Part shown: positions 25,237 through 33,897 of the stretch, piece by piece
How the letters are laid out: every line of letters begins with the position of its first letter
Position numbering within the stretch: the first letter of the stretch is position 1
Source: an uncultured eubacterium 1-6
GTDB lineage: Bacteria; Bacillota; Clostridia; Lachnospirales; Lachnospiraceae
Direction: 5' to 3'
Assembly: GCA_903789595.1 (NCBI GenBank)
Contig: CAIFEZ010000002.1
Span: 7,109 to 71,108 of the forward strand
DNA: 64,000 nt
Made by a program: the position numbers and the translations under genes
The notes under the pieces: model-generated
Database searches by the model: none
Seen by the model: the letters and a program-made list of their open reading frames with translations, nothing else
Told to the model about the DNA's origin: nothing

Positions 25237-26250
25237 TCACGCCTGTACTTTTAATATCCGGTCAACCATGTCATCTTCGGAGCCATCAATAAAGGAAATC
25301 TTATCAACATCGGGCGCTTTTACCGGCATTTCCGGAACAGAATTCCCGACAGAATTTAAATACTCCTGAAAGTACAAGATTTTCACCCGGAGCTGTGTTT
25401 CCTCTGATAATTCCTGTCTGGGACTTTGTGTTCTGCTCCGTGTTGCCCCATCTTTTGCATGCGAACGAAACTCTGACGGTGTTACTCCATATATTTTTTT
25501 AAAGGCCTTATTAAATAATGCAGGTGTTGAAAAACCGTTTTGCAAAGCCGTCTCCGTGATGCTGCAGTCACCCGACAGCAGGTCATCCGCCGCATGCGCT
25601 ACCCGTATTTTTGTTAAAACTTCTGTAAACGTTTCCCCGTAATTTTTATAAAAGAATCTGGAAAGATAAGCATTGGACAGATATAACTTCTCAGCCAGAT
25701 CTTTTAAACTGATCTGTTCGTTATAGCGCAGTTGCATATAGTCATTAATAAAGCGGAGACGTTCCTTATAGTAGATTTCTTTTTGCTCTGAATCCTCTGA
25801 CAATTTAAGAAAATGCTCGGAAAGAACATTAAGAAAATCACAGATGGAACCGATATTGCCAAAGCTCAGATTATGATCTGTTTTCAGAACCTGTTCGCAA
25901 ATCAACCTCTTCACAGACACTAAAAGTTCATCATATTCAGGCCCGGATTCTATACATGAGTTGCACAGAATTCGGAATCCGTTCCTGCCGTTTGCGATTC
26001 GGAAGATCCGATCCGGTACCTCAATCATGCCATACATACTGGAAGCCCCGGCAGTAAAACAAAAGTTTGTATTCCGGCTGATTGATACGATATCATTTCT
26101 TCGCAGCACATACTTCTGCCCTTCTTCAAATAACTCCATCCTGCCGGCAATCAGAAACAGAATTAAATTTCCTTCTCCGTAACACCCTTCTCCATGTTCA
26201 CATTCTCCAATATTTACCTTAATTGCATCCGCAAGATCTTCCATCCACAT
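25237..26250 (-). CDS. AraC-family regulator, apparently an AraC-GH39 paralogue lacking the GH39 domain
   Basis: A 337-residue protein with a cupin-like sensor (GNLILFLIAGRMELFEEGQKYVL) and an AraC double HTH (ISLKDLAEKLYLSNAYLSRFF, then ITETALQNGFSTPALFNKAF and GVTPSEFRS). The HTH region closely resembles the AraC-GH39 protein at 38910-41327, including SEKLFLSNGYLSRFFKKNYG versus AEKLYLSNAYLSRFFYKNYG. It then has about 80 residues of linker and stops where the GH39 half begins in that paralogue. It may bind the same DNA sites without the sugar-sensing half. The ribosome binding site is weak (GGGTGAA). It lies after the terminator of the membrane-protein gene, so it needs its own promoter. 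Confidence 0.85.
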   Translation of the reverse strand: MWMEDLADAIKVNIGECEHGEGCYGEGNLILFLIAGRMELFEEGQKYVLRRNDIVSISRNTNFCFTAGASSMYGMIEVPDRIFRIANGRNGFRILCNSCIESGPEYDELLVSVKRLICEQVLKTDHNLSFGNIGSICDFLNVLSEHFLKLSEDSEQKEIYYKERLRFINDYMQLRYNEQISLKDLAEKLYLSNAYLSRFFYKNYGETFTEVLTKIRVAHAADDLLSGDCSITETALQNGFSTPALFNKAFKKIYGVTPSEFRSHAKDGATRSRTQSPRQELSEETQLRVKILYFQEYLNSVGNSVPEMPVKAPDVDKISFIDGSEDDMVDRILKVQA

Positions 26251-26289
26251 AGCACTGATTCACCCGATAAAGCCCTTCTCCATTCACTC

Positions 26290-26324
26290 AAAAAAGGAAC
26301 CCCAAAGCCCCGCTTCGAGATTCC
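26290..26324 (-). terminator. Intrinsic terminator after the membrane-protein gene
   Basis: On the minus strand GGAATCTC ... GGGGTTCC (8 bp with two G-U), with an inner AAGC/GCTT pairing, is followed by six T. It ends the electron-transfer/membrane-protein transcript about 36 bp after the stop. Confidence 0.75.
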
Positions 26325-26359
26325 CTCCATTTTTACTCCAATTACTGCAAACTCATTTA

Positions 26360-26893
26360 TCATACTTCCCGATAGGACAGCTTCAGCTGAGCCAGATAGA
26401 CCAGAAGTACAATGACACCGGAAGCCAGATAAGCCAGAAGTGTAAGCAATGACCGGACCCCCGCACCATTTATCGCCAGGTAGACAAAGCCGCAGATCCC
26501 ATTCGCCGCAGCCGCCAGAGCATACATGATCCCGCTCCACAGAATGATGTCTCTGATCATCCTGCAGTCTCTCAGATACAGTCGTTCCCCTGACCGGCAG
26601 AACCATACAATGCCATACAAAAGGGCAGCCATCAGCACACATGACACCAGGGTAAAGAACCCTGTCAGGTGGGAGGCATTAACCGGAACTCTCTGGATCG
26701 CACCCCACAGGAGAAGCAGCAGCGCAAGGAGACCGCCTCCAAGATAGATTCTGCGAATCCGTTTCAGCAGATCCGCTTCCGCGTTCCAGGCAGCGTACTT
26801 TCCTTTATATACATAGACATTCTTCATCCTGCCGTTGACCAGCTTCTGCTTTACGTCAAAATCTTTCAGCAGCCGTTCCTGAAAACTTTTCAT
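26360..26893 (-). CDS. Hypothetical integral membrane protein with about four helices
   Basis: A 177-residue protein with a charged cytoplasmic N-terminus (MKSFQERLLKDFDVKQKLVNG) and four hydrophobic stretches, at roughly 50-65, 78-97, 112-135 and 143-168. I do not recognise the family. A good GGGGGA site precedes the ATG. It lies 81 bp after the NuoF-like gene on the same strand and may be co-transcribed with the redox module, possibly as a membrane anchor, but nothing in the sequence proves that. Confidence 0.75.
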   Translation of the reverse strand: MKSFQERLLKDFDVKQKLVNGRMKNVYVYKGKYAAWNAEADLLKRIRRIYLGGGLLALLLLLWGAIQRVPVNASHLTGFFTLVSCVLMAALLYGIVWFCRSGERLYLRDCRMIRDIILWSGIMYALAAAANGICGFVYLAINGAGVRSLLTLLAYLASGVIVLLVYLAQLKLSYREV

Positions 26894-26974
26894 TTACTGT
26901 TCCCCCTGCTCTCTAAATGCATTGAGAAATTTCCGGATCACAGAAAAAGCCCGGGAAGAAAAATCCGCACAAAA

Positions 26975-28153
26975 TCAATGTTGGCGGAATTTTCCGACCT
27001 TGGTAAGACGGTTGGGAAGCTTCGGAAGCTTGCCCGCCGTCTGAATGACGGCACCTTCCTCGCAGGCCTCGATGCACTTGCCGCACTTGGTACAGTCAAA
27101 TTCATCGATCATATGAATATATTTGGCCTTACCTTCGATACAATCCGCCGGACATACATCCAGGCACTCGCCGCATCCTGTACAGGTCTGCGGGTCGATG
27201 TAAATATGTACAAAGGAAGTACATACGCCTGCCGGGCATTGGTTCTTCTTGATGTGTGCCTCATACTCTCCGGCAAATTTCTCTGTCGCGTCAAGGGCAG
27301 CTTTTGCGGCCTCCTGTCCGACGGAACACAGACACGAGAATTTCATGGCATCGCCGATTTCTTTCGTGAGATCGAGAAACTCCATCTTGCCGCGGGCCTG
27401 TGTGGTTTCCTTCTGCTCATACTCCAGCTGAATCAGTCCCTCGCGGCAGAAGACGCATTTGCCGCAGCTGGCCTTGCGGTATTCGGTCATCTGATTTCTG
27501 GTCTCCGCTACGATACAGTCCTTGTCGGTCAGAACATGGATCAGTCCTGTAGTGGCATCCGCCGCCGTCAGGCCTTCAGCCTCAGCGGGAGTATAATAGC
27601 GATATCCGAGTTTTACAGCCTTTGCCGATCCTAAGGGTACCAGTTCCCCGATTCCGGTGTCGGCGGCCTTCTTCTCGAGAGGTGCACCGTCCACAGATAC
27701 ATAGACCCCTTTCTGATAACAGCCGTCCATTAGATCCGCAAGATCTGCAGCCGTCACGATATGAAGCAGAACCGCATCTCCGGCTGCTCTGACATTAATA
27801 ATTTCATTGAAAAGCTGAATGCCGTAAGACTCCGCCTTCTCCTTCAGCGATTCCGTCAGTTCACTTTCACTCTCAGGAAGATAAAGAGAGAGAGACTCTG
27901 TCCCGGTAAGAAATCCTGCTACAGCAATTCCCTCCAGCACTTTTTCCGGTGTATTCTTCAGAAGTGCAAGCAGAACCCTGTCTGTGTCAGCATTGTTAAG
28001 TCCGGCTTCCACAGCGGCACCTTCTGACGCACGTTCGAACTTATCGAAAAGAGCTTCCTTTTTCAGCCCGTACTCCCACAATCCGGCTTCTTTCACCTTT
28101 GCAAGGACCGCTTCGCGGCCTGCCTGTTTCGCATTTGCAAGAGCTCCCATCAT
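26975..28153 (-). CDS. NuoF-like iron-sulfur protein with C-terminal ferredoxin domain, lacking the NADH/FMN module
   Basis: A 392-residue protein. The middle has the Fe-S part of NADH dehydrogenase subunit F (SCGKCVFCREGLIQL and a later CLCSVGQ), and the C-terminus has two [4Fe-4S] ferredoxin motifs (CTGCGECLDVCPADC and CTKCGKCIEAC). The glycine-rich NADH- and FMN-binding segment that opens ordinary NuoF/HndC proteins is not seen; the first 100 residues are helical and unlike it. It probably passes electrons rather than oxidising NADH itself. The ATG overlaps the stop of the NuoG-GltD-like gene by 4 bp (ATGA) with AAAGGAGG upstream, so the two are translationally coupled partners. Confidence 0.85.
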   Translation of the reverse strand: MMGALANAKQAGREAVLAKVKEAGLWEYGLKKEALFDKFERASEGAAVEAGLNNADTDRVLLALLKNTPEKVLEGIAVAGFLTGTESLSLYLPESESELTESLKEKAESYGIQLFNEIINVRAAGDAVLLHIVTAADLADLMDGCYQKGVYVSVDGAPLEKKAADTGIGELVPLGSAKAVKLGYRYYTPAEAEGLTAADATTGLIHVLTDKDCIVAETRNQMTEYRKASCGKCVFCREGLIQLEYEQKETTQARGKMEFLDLTKEIGDAMKFSCLCSVGQEAAKAALDATEKFAGEYEAHIKKNQCPAGVCTSFVHIYIDPQTCTGCGECLDVCPADCIEGKAKYIHMIDEFDCTKCGKCIEACEEGAVIQTAGKLPKLPNRLTKVGKFRQH

Positions 28154-30264
28154 TTTGCCTCCTTTGCAAAGTCTGCCCATGTCTTCGGTGCGGAAATCTG
28201 CAGACGCAGATCGCACTGCAGACACCTTCCGGCTTCTGCACACGCATCCTCTTCACACAGACCATGGTCGAACAGGTTAAAGTTGTTCTGACGCATCTCT
28301 GCCGGGTCAATTTTCGGCTGACGTCTCTTCTGGTACGCGAATCCCGTAATCTTTCCGATGTAAGGATCCTTGACCTGTTTCGGAGCGAGTTCTTCCTCGA
28401 TATCGCCATCGCCGCCCAGATAACGGTCGATCTGGCTTGCCGCCTCACGTCCGGATTCAATCGCCATAACCACGGACTTTGTTCCGTAGATGCAGTCACC
28501 TGCAGCGAAGATTCCTTCCACTGAAGTTCTCTTATCCTTTACAATATCCGTAACCGTGATGCTGTTTCCGCGGCCGAGCGTCAGTCCCGCCTCCTCTGTG
28601 ATGTCCGGTCTCTGACCCGTCGCAAAGATGACGGTATCCGCGTCAATATGATGCTCGGAGCCTGCTTCTTTCTTAATAATTGCGCGACGGTTCTCATCGA
28701 ACGTAAAGGATTCTACATTCATGAAGTCGACACCGGTCACATGATCCTCACCGGTAATCGCCTCAAAGGTCTGTGCCGGGTGAACAAAAATTCCTTCCTC
28801 CTGCGCCTGCTCGATCTCTTCGTCGTCAGAGGTCATCTTGTCTCTGGCCTCAAGGCAGGCGACATGGATTTCTTCTGCTCCGAGTCTCCTTGCGGTCCTC
28901 GCACAGTCAAAGGCAACGTTTCCGCCACCGAGGACGATAACCTTATGCCCCATTCCGGTTTCCTGTCCCATGGAAGCTTTGCGGAGAAAATCGATATTCA
29001 CCAGGACGCCCGGCAGATCCTTTCCCGGCATCGGAAGACGCACGCCGTTGTGTCCGCCGATTGCCATCAGAACCGCATCATACTCTTTCAGCAGCTCTTT
29101 CGGCTGATCTACCCGTACGCCGGTCTCAATCTTTACTCCCTGATCCGTGAATACCTGAATCTCCTCCTGTACCATCTCTCTCGGCAGCCGATAGGATGGA
29201 ATTCCATACGAAAGCATGCCGCCGGCCGTCGGAAGAGCTTCCTTTACGGTTACGTCATGGCCCTGTTTTCTCAGATAATATGCGGCAGTGAGTCCGGCGG
29301 GGCCTCCGCCGACTACGCATACCTTCTTTCCGGTATCAGCAAGCTGTTTTCCCTTTCCTCTCCAGTATTTTCCGGAATCATGTTCCGTCGCATACCGTTT
29401 CAGGTTACGGATAGACATCGGCTCATTGACCAGTCTGCGCTTGCACTCCAGCTCACAGGCATGCGTACAGATATAGCCGAGAGTCTTCGGCATAGTCAGC
29501 TTCTCACGGATTACGGCCGTTGCCGCATCGTAGTCGCCTTCCTTGATATAACGAAGGTATTCCGGAATATTGGTATGTGCCGGACATCCTGCCTTGCATG
29601 GAACTACGTAATCTTCCTTGCTCTTTTCAGTCGTTGACAGAATGTCCCGAATCGTTCCGGTCGGGCACACCTCCGCGCAGGCCTGGCAGAACCGGCAGTC
29701 CGCGTCCTTCAGAAGTTTATTCTTGAGCGTACCAGTATAGACCTCCAGATCCTCTCTCTTCTGATAATGAAGAACATCGACGCCTCGAAGATCATCACAG
29801 GCACGTACGCAGCGCCCGCAGAGAATGCAGCGGTTCATATCGTGGACAAGCAGCGGGTTCTTCGCATTGACCGCAAATCCCTTGGAACGCATTTTCATCC
29901 GTCCCGTCTTCGGTCCGATATACTGAATCAGTACCTGCAGCTCGCAGTGTCCGTATTTCGGACAGGTTGAACAGTCTTCCGGATGTCCTGCCAGAAGCAG
30001 CTCGAGCGCAAGCATACGGAGTCTTTTGATCTCCTCATTCTGCGTCTCAATCACCATTCCGTCTTCTGCCTTCAGCATACAGGAAGGCTCAACCTGATCA
30101 TGTCCCTCTACCTGCACGATACACATCCGGCAGGAACCGAGAGGATTCAGATCCTTGTGGTGGCAGAGATGCGGAATATAAATTCCAGCATCCAGCGCGC
30201 ATTCCAGAACATTTTTTCCTTCCGGAACTTCAATTTTTTCTCCATCAATTGTGATGACAGCCAT
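28150..30264 (-). CDS. NuoG N-terminal / GltD-like fusion: Fe-S NAD(P)H oxidoreductase
   Basis: A 704-residue fusion. Residues 1-90 form a [2Fe-2S] ferredoxin domain with four Cys (in CHHKDLNPLGSCRMC and PSC). A His/Cys cluster motif follows (HPEDCSTCPKYGHC), then two [4Fe-4S] motifs (CILCGRCVRAC, CRFCQACAEVC). From about 220 the protein resembles the small subunit of glutamate synthase: CKAGCPAHTNIPEY, an FAD site GGGPAGLTAAYYL and an NAD(P) site LGGGNVAFDCARTARRLG. The design channels NAD(P)H electrons through flavin and Fe-S centres. It sits between a flavoprotein reductase gene and the NuoF-like gene, so it likely powers that reductase. The start at 30264 has GAGGAGA upstream. Confidence 0.9.
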   Translation of the reverse strand: MAVITIDGEKIEVPEGKNVLECALDAGIYIPHLCHHKDLNPLGSCRMCIVQVEGHDQVEPSCMLKAEDGMVIETQNEEIKRLRMLALELLLAGHPEDCSTCPKYGHCELQVLIQYIGPKTGRMKMRSKGFAVNAKNPLLVHDMNRCILCGRCVRACDDLRGVDVLHYQKREDLEVYTGTLKNKLLKDADCRFCQACAEVCPTGTIRDILSTTEKSKEDYVVPCKAGCPAHTNIPEYLRYIKEGDYDAATAVIREKLTMPKTLGYICTHACELECKRRLVNEPMSIRNLKRYATEHDSGKYWRGKGKQLADTGKKVCVVGGGPAGLTAAYYLRKQGHDVTVKEALPTAGGMLSYGIPSYRLPREMVQEEIQVFTDQGVKIETGVRVDQPKELLKEYDAVLMAIGGHNGVRLPMPGKDLPGVLVNIDFLRKASMGQETGMGHKVIVLGGGNVAFDCARTARRLGAEEIHVACLEARDKMTSDDEEIEQAQEEGIFVHPAQTFEAITGEDHVTGVDFMNVESFTFDENRRAIIKKEAGSEHHIDADTVIFATGQRPDITEEAGLTLGRGNSITVTDIVKDKRTSVEGIFAAGDCIYGTKSVVMAIESGREAASQIDRYLGGDGDIEEELAPKQVKDPYIGKITGFAYQKRRQPKIDPAEMRQNNFNLFDHGLCEEDACAEAGRCLQCDLRLQISAPKTWADFAKEAK

Positions 30265-30423
30265 CGTAACATTCTCCTCTTCAAAAAAGCCATGGTCTGA
30301 GAATGGTATGTTCATCAAATCCATGGCTGTTCTATACCTGTATAAGCGCTTCAAAAGAATCGAAACTGTGCGGGAGACTTATCCTTTTTGATGTCCTGCA
30401 CAGCACAGAACGCTCTCGCTGAA

Positions 30424-31878
30424 TCAGTCCTCATCCTCTACAAATTCTGCAGCTTCCATGCCGGCGATGCGGCCGCTGTTCACGGCAAATCCCATGGAAT
30501 TGCCCGGAAGCAGGAACATATAGGAATCATCATAAATATTGCAGGCATCTGCGCCGGCAGCATACAGACCCGGAATAGGCTCGAAGTCCTTATCACATGC
30601 CTCACAGTTCTCATTGATCCGGATACCGCCGACCGTGCCATATCCGCCCGGACGAATCGCTGCCGCATAGTACGGTGCTTTTACCAGCGGACGAAGGTAC
30701 TTCTTGCGCTTGAAGAACTCTTCATCTGTGCTGTCGCAGTAATCGTTATATTCCTCAACGGTTTCTACCAGATTGTCTACATCAATTCCCGTCTTCTCAG
30801 CCAGCTCCTCGATGCTGTCCGCCACGTAGAGTCCCTTATTGCCACTCTCCTCCGCCTGTTTTACCCCCTCGATAAAGTCGGAAACATCCGGATTTGTACG
30901 AACCATGGAAATCTCATCGACACCGTTCCGCATATAATACTTTACAATCGAACTGTCGACAATACTGAACAGTTTCCGCTCCTTCTGGTGAGATGCCGCA
31001 TTGCTGAGGAAGGTCGTATTCTGCATCTGCTCTTCATCCATGACACGCTTTCCGAACAGGTTTACCAAGAGGTTCGGCTGCATCAGAACGTTGGGAACAC
31101 TCTGCGGAAGTTCATCGATTCCTTCAAAATTCGCCGCCTGCTCAATGCGGACCGGCACATGATCTACGCCTGCTTCCCATGCCATCCGGATGCCGTCTCC
31201 TACATTTCCCGGAATTGCGAAGTTGAACATGTCTTTTCCAAACTCATATCCAGTCTCTTCCTTGATCAGCTTCGGGTTTGCGCCGGCACCTCCGGTAGCA
31301 ATAATAGCCGCCTTGCAGGCGATCGTGATCTCCTTGCCCTCCTTATCTGTGGCAAGGACACCACACACATGACCATTCTCGTCTTTCAGAATTTTCTTTC
31401 CCGGGGTCTCAAGCATAACCTTTACGCCGAGCTCCTGTGCCCTTGCAAACAGGGCTTTGTTCATAAAGGAAGCTGCACGCGGTCCGATGCCCTGATCCGT
31501 CTTTACGATGTGCCAGGTCGGCTCGCTCTTTGTGAAGTACTTATAAGCGCCTTCGAATTCAACCCCCATATCCTCGAGCCACTCGATCGTCTCTGCCGAC
31601 TGTTCGAAATATCTCTTCATCAGACGGGCGTCAACATTGTAATGGGTGTACTCCATGAACATGTTGAGTGCTTTCTCAACCGTGATGTCATACATCTGTC
31701 TCTTCTGGTATTTGGAACCGATTGCCAGCGGGCCCATTCCCATGTTCGCCGCACCGCCGACTGCGGCGTTTTTCTCAATGAGAATGACATCTGCGCCATC
31801 CTCGGCCGCCTGAACTGCTGCGGATAATCCTGCCGGACCGCCCGCAATAACCACGATCTGGGTTTCAAAATCTGCCAT
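30424..31878 (-). CDS. FAD-dependent oxidoreductase, fumarate-reductase flavoprotein family
   Basis: A 484-residue FAD_binding_2 protein. The N-terminal dinucleotide motif is unusual, VVIAGGPAGLSAAVQAAEDGA, and is followed by the FAD contact EKNAAVGGAANMG. The capping-domain/active-site region includes GIGPRAASFMNKALF, and the C-terminus has RPGGYGTVGGIRINE and GLYAAGADA. The family reduces activated C=C bonds (fumarate, urocanate, cinnamates) or dehydrogenates steroids. There is no Tat/Sec signal and no covalent-FMN domain, so it is cytoplasmic and needs a protein electron donor, probably the NuoG-GltD/NuoF-like pair downstream. Reduction of a phenylpropanoid- or polyphenol-type substrate is inference. 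The start at 31878 has GAGGAGA upstream. Confidence 0.9.
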   Translation of the reverse strand: MADFETQIVVIAGGPAGLSAAVQAAEDGADVILIEKNAAVGGAANMGMGPLAIGSKYQKRQMYDITVEKALNMFMEYTHYNVDARLMKRYFEQSAETIEWLEDMGVEFEGAYKYFTKSEPTWHIVKTDQGIGPRAASFMNKALFARAQELGVKVMLETPGKKILKDENGHVCGVLATDKEGKEITIACKAAIIATGGAGANPKLIKEETGYEFGKDMFNFAIPGNVGDGIRMAWEAGVDHVPVRIEQAANFEGIDELPQSVPNVLMQPNLLVNLFGKRVMDEEQMQNTTFLSNAASHQKERKLFSIVDSSIVKYYMRNGVDEISMVRTNPDVSDFIEGVKQAEESGNKGLYVADSIEELAEKTGIDVDNLVETVEEYNDYCDSTDEEFFKRKKYLRPLVKAPYYAAAIRPGGYGTVGGIRINENCEACDKDFEPIPGLYAAGADACNIYDDSYMFLLPGNSMGFAVNSGRIAGMEAAEFVEDED

Positions 31879-32093
31879 AACTTTCTCCTCATTTCCGGAC
31901 CGTTCGTCCATGTATTATATAAAAATTTATTTCTCCTGTAGCTGTGTTTCCATTTGCTGTGCTTATCACATATTTATCATTTTCTATTGATACGCTTTTG
32001 TAATAAGCTTCATCTTTGCTTCTTTCTTGCTTTCTGATACTATTCTATTGCCGTATGCCTGTGAATACTTTTCTTTCACAAACTAATCCGGCG

Positions 32094-32148
32094 AAAAAAA
32101 ATGACATCTTCCTGCCTGTTTTTTCGGCCATGTCAGAAAAGATGTCAT
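32094..32148 (-). terminator. Intrinsic terminator after the SnoaL-like gene
   Basis: On the minus strand ATGACATCTT pairs with AAGATGTCAT around a 28-nt loop and is followed by eight T. It lies within 10-65 bp after the stop, so the FAD-reductase gene beyond it probably needs its own promoter. Confidence 0.7.
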
Positions 32149-32157
32149 ATTTTGACC

Positions 32158-32493
32158 TCAGCAGGGCTGAAGCACGTCCCAGTGCTCCGCAAGCTGTCCG
32201 TCCTGAATCCGGTAGATATCGACCACCCTGCATTTGGTCTTTCCCTCCGGATCTACATTTTTCAGGTAGACGGCAGCCATGTCGCCCTCTGAAATGATCA
32301 TCTGAATCTCCAGCCGGAAGGTCGGTTCATCGATGAATTTCTGACGAAAACCATCCATCAAACCTTTTCTTCCCTGTTCCACTCCGGGATTATGCTGCTT
32401 ATAATCCTCACGGACATATTTCAGCGCTGCATCCACGTTATGCTCATTGAAAAATTCTTTATACATCGCTGTAATGATTTCTTTATTGGTCAT
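32158..32493 (-). CDS. SnoaL-like / NTF2-fold protein
   Basis: A 111-residue protein of the SnoaL-like polyketide-cyclase fold. Features are the N-terminal helix MTNKEIITAMYKEFFNEHNV, YKQHNPGVEQGRKGL, where such proteins have a catalytic-site loop, and the closing strand DIYRIQDGQLAEHWDVLQ. Members include cyclases, isomerases and ligand carriers for small hydrophobic molecules. The AGGAGG site is strong. It follows the ABM-domain gene by 89 bp and is ended by a terminator. Assistance in aromatic-compound metabolism is inferred only from the neighbourhood. Confidence 0.88.
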   Translation of the reverse strand: MTNKEIITAMYKEFFNEHNVDAALKYVREDYKQHNPGVEQGRKGLMDGFRQKFIDEPTFRLEIQMIISEGDMAAVYLKNVDPEGKTKCRVVDIYRIQDGQLAEHWDVLQPC

Positions 32494-32582
32494 GCAAACC
32501 TCCTATTCTCTCCCGATCAATACTTCGGACTGTGTGAGCCGTCTCCGGCGGATCCGCTTCACGATACCATATTTGTATCCGT

Positions 32583-32861
32583 TTATTTTATCTGGAGAAT
32601 CGTATCCTTTGCGCCAAGGAAATACGCTCCCATTGCCGGGATATGACGGTTAAAAATCTCACCGCCCACACTTGCCTTGAAGTCTTCCTCGGAATCCCAT
32701 TCAGAGATATAAACGACACGCCCCTCTGTTTCAGGGTCCACACAGACCTTCATCGACCGGCATCCTTTCTCGTTCTTCACGGAATCCTCGGCAAATGCCC
32801 TGGCAAGTGGCAGATATGCTTCCACATTACTGACCTTGTCATCATTTATTACAAGGACCAT
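32583..32861 (-). CDS. Antibiotic biosynthesis monooxygenase (ABM)-domain protein
   Basis: A 92-residue ferredoxin-like-fold protein of the ABM/YgiN type, related to small cofactor-free quinol monooxygenases. The pattern AEDSVKNEKGCRSMKVCVDPE then VVYISEWDSEEDFKASVGGEIF is characteristic. In an anaerobe it may act on quinone-like or phenolic compounds rather than as an oxygenase. GAAGGAGAAGG precedes the ATG. It lies 70 bp after the ABC-importer ATPase gene, perhaps as the tail of that operon. Confidence 0.87.
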   Translation of the reverse strand: MVLVINDDKVSNVEAYLPLARAFAEDSVKNEKGCRSMKVCVDPETEGRVVYISEWDSEEDFKASVGGEIFNRHIPAMGAYFLGAKDTILQIK

Positions 32862-32931
32862 TCTTCCCTTCTCCTTCTTGTCCGTTGCTTTATAACTGCT
32901 TAAAACGCAGTCAGATGCGTCACTTGGCCGG

Positions 32932-33897
32932 TTATTTCACAAACTTCTCGGCATAATGACATGCAACCAGGTGATTCGGGCGCATCTCGCGAAGCTTCGG
33001 CTCCTCCTGGCGGCACCGATCGGTCGCGTACGGACATCTCTTGGCAAACCGGCAGCACGGCTTCGGATTGATCGGAGAGGTAAGCTCTCCCTTAAGCACC
33101 ATGCGCTCATGCTTCGCGTGCACATCCGGAATCGGGATTGCCGACAGAAGCGCCTGCGAATACGGATGGATCGTATCGCGGAAGATTTCATCCGCCGGGC
33201 ATTTCTCAATCATCTGCCCCAGATACATTACGGCGATATCATCCGAGATATGCTTTACTACAGACATATCGTGTGTGATGAACATGTAGGTCAGACCTCT
33301 CTGCTCCTGCAGATCCATCAGGAGATTCAGAATCTGTGCCTGTATGGACACATCCAGGGCCGAGACCGGCTCATCGCAGACAATGAAGCTCGGGTTCAGC
33401 GAAAGGGCGCGGGCGATTCCGATACGCTGACGACGGCCGCCGTCCAGCTCATGCGGATAAGCGGTTTCGAGACGTTTCGCCAGACCGACCAGCTCCATCA
33501 TCTCCTTTGCCTTATCCTCCACCTCTTTCTTGCTGAGCTTTTTGTCATTCACCTTGATCGGCTCCTCAATCAGCTGAAGAACGTCCATACGGGGATCCAG
33601 AGAGGCATACGGATCCTGGAAAATCATCTGGATATGGGACCTGTATTCTTTTTTGAACTTCTTCAACGGCATGCTTGCGATATCCACGCCGTTATACAGA
33701 ACCTCTCCGCTAGTCGGCTCATGCAGACGCATCAGAGTTTTTCCCAGTGTAGATTTTCCGCATCCGGATTCTCCGACAATACCGATCGTCTTTCCCTTTT
33801 CAATGTTGAAGGTAACATTATCCACTGCATGCAGCATGCCGTGAGGTGTGGAAAAATATTTTTTCAGATTTTTTACTTCCAGAAGGTTCTCACTCAT
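32932..33897 (-). CDS. Opp/Dpp-type ABC transporter ATP-binding protein (OppF-like)
   Basis: A 321-residue ATPase that energises the importer encoded upstream. Walker A is GESGCGKST, the signature reads LDGGRRQRIGIARAL (LDGG in place of the usual LSGG), Walker B is FIVCDEP, and the H-loop is FITHDMSVV. The C-terminal oligopeptide_HPY domain carries four Cys (CCRFAKRCPYATDRC and VACHY). The start at 33897 has GGGAGG upstream and overlaps the partner ATPase gene by 8 bp. Last of the five-gene order SBP-permease-permease-ATPase-ATPase. Confidence 0.95.
   Translation of the reverse strand: MSENLLEVKNLKKYFSTPHGMLHAVDNVTFNIEKGKTIGIVGESGCGKSTLGKTLMRLHEPTSGEVLYNGVDIASMPLKKFKKEYRSHIQMIFQDPYASLDPRMDVLQLIEEPIKVNDKKLSKKEVEDKAKEMMELVGLAKRLETAYPHELDGGRRQRIGIARALSLNPSFIVCDEPVSALDVSIQAQILNLLMDLQEQRGLTYMFITHDMSVVKHISDDIAVMYLGQMIEKCPADEIFRDTIHPYSQALLSAIPIPDVHAKHERMVLKGELTSPINPKPCCRFAKRCPYATDRCRQEEPKLREMRPNHLVACHYAEKFVK

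Noticed and set aside
30335-30360. Catabolite-repression (cre) site upstream of the NuoG-GltD-like gene
   Set aside because: AAGCGCTT is present, but the flanking bases fit the cre consensus poorly.
30388-31827. Long plus-strand open frame of 479 codons
   Set aside because: It is the antisense shadow of the FAD-dependent oxidoreductase gene, has no recognisable motif and no ribosome binding site. Similar shadows at 26669-27634, 32956-33963, 37645-38538, 48450-50108 and 52801-53850 were rejected for the same reason.
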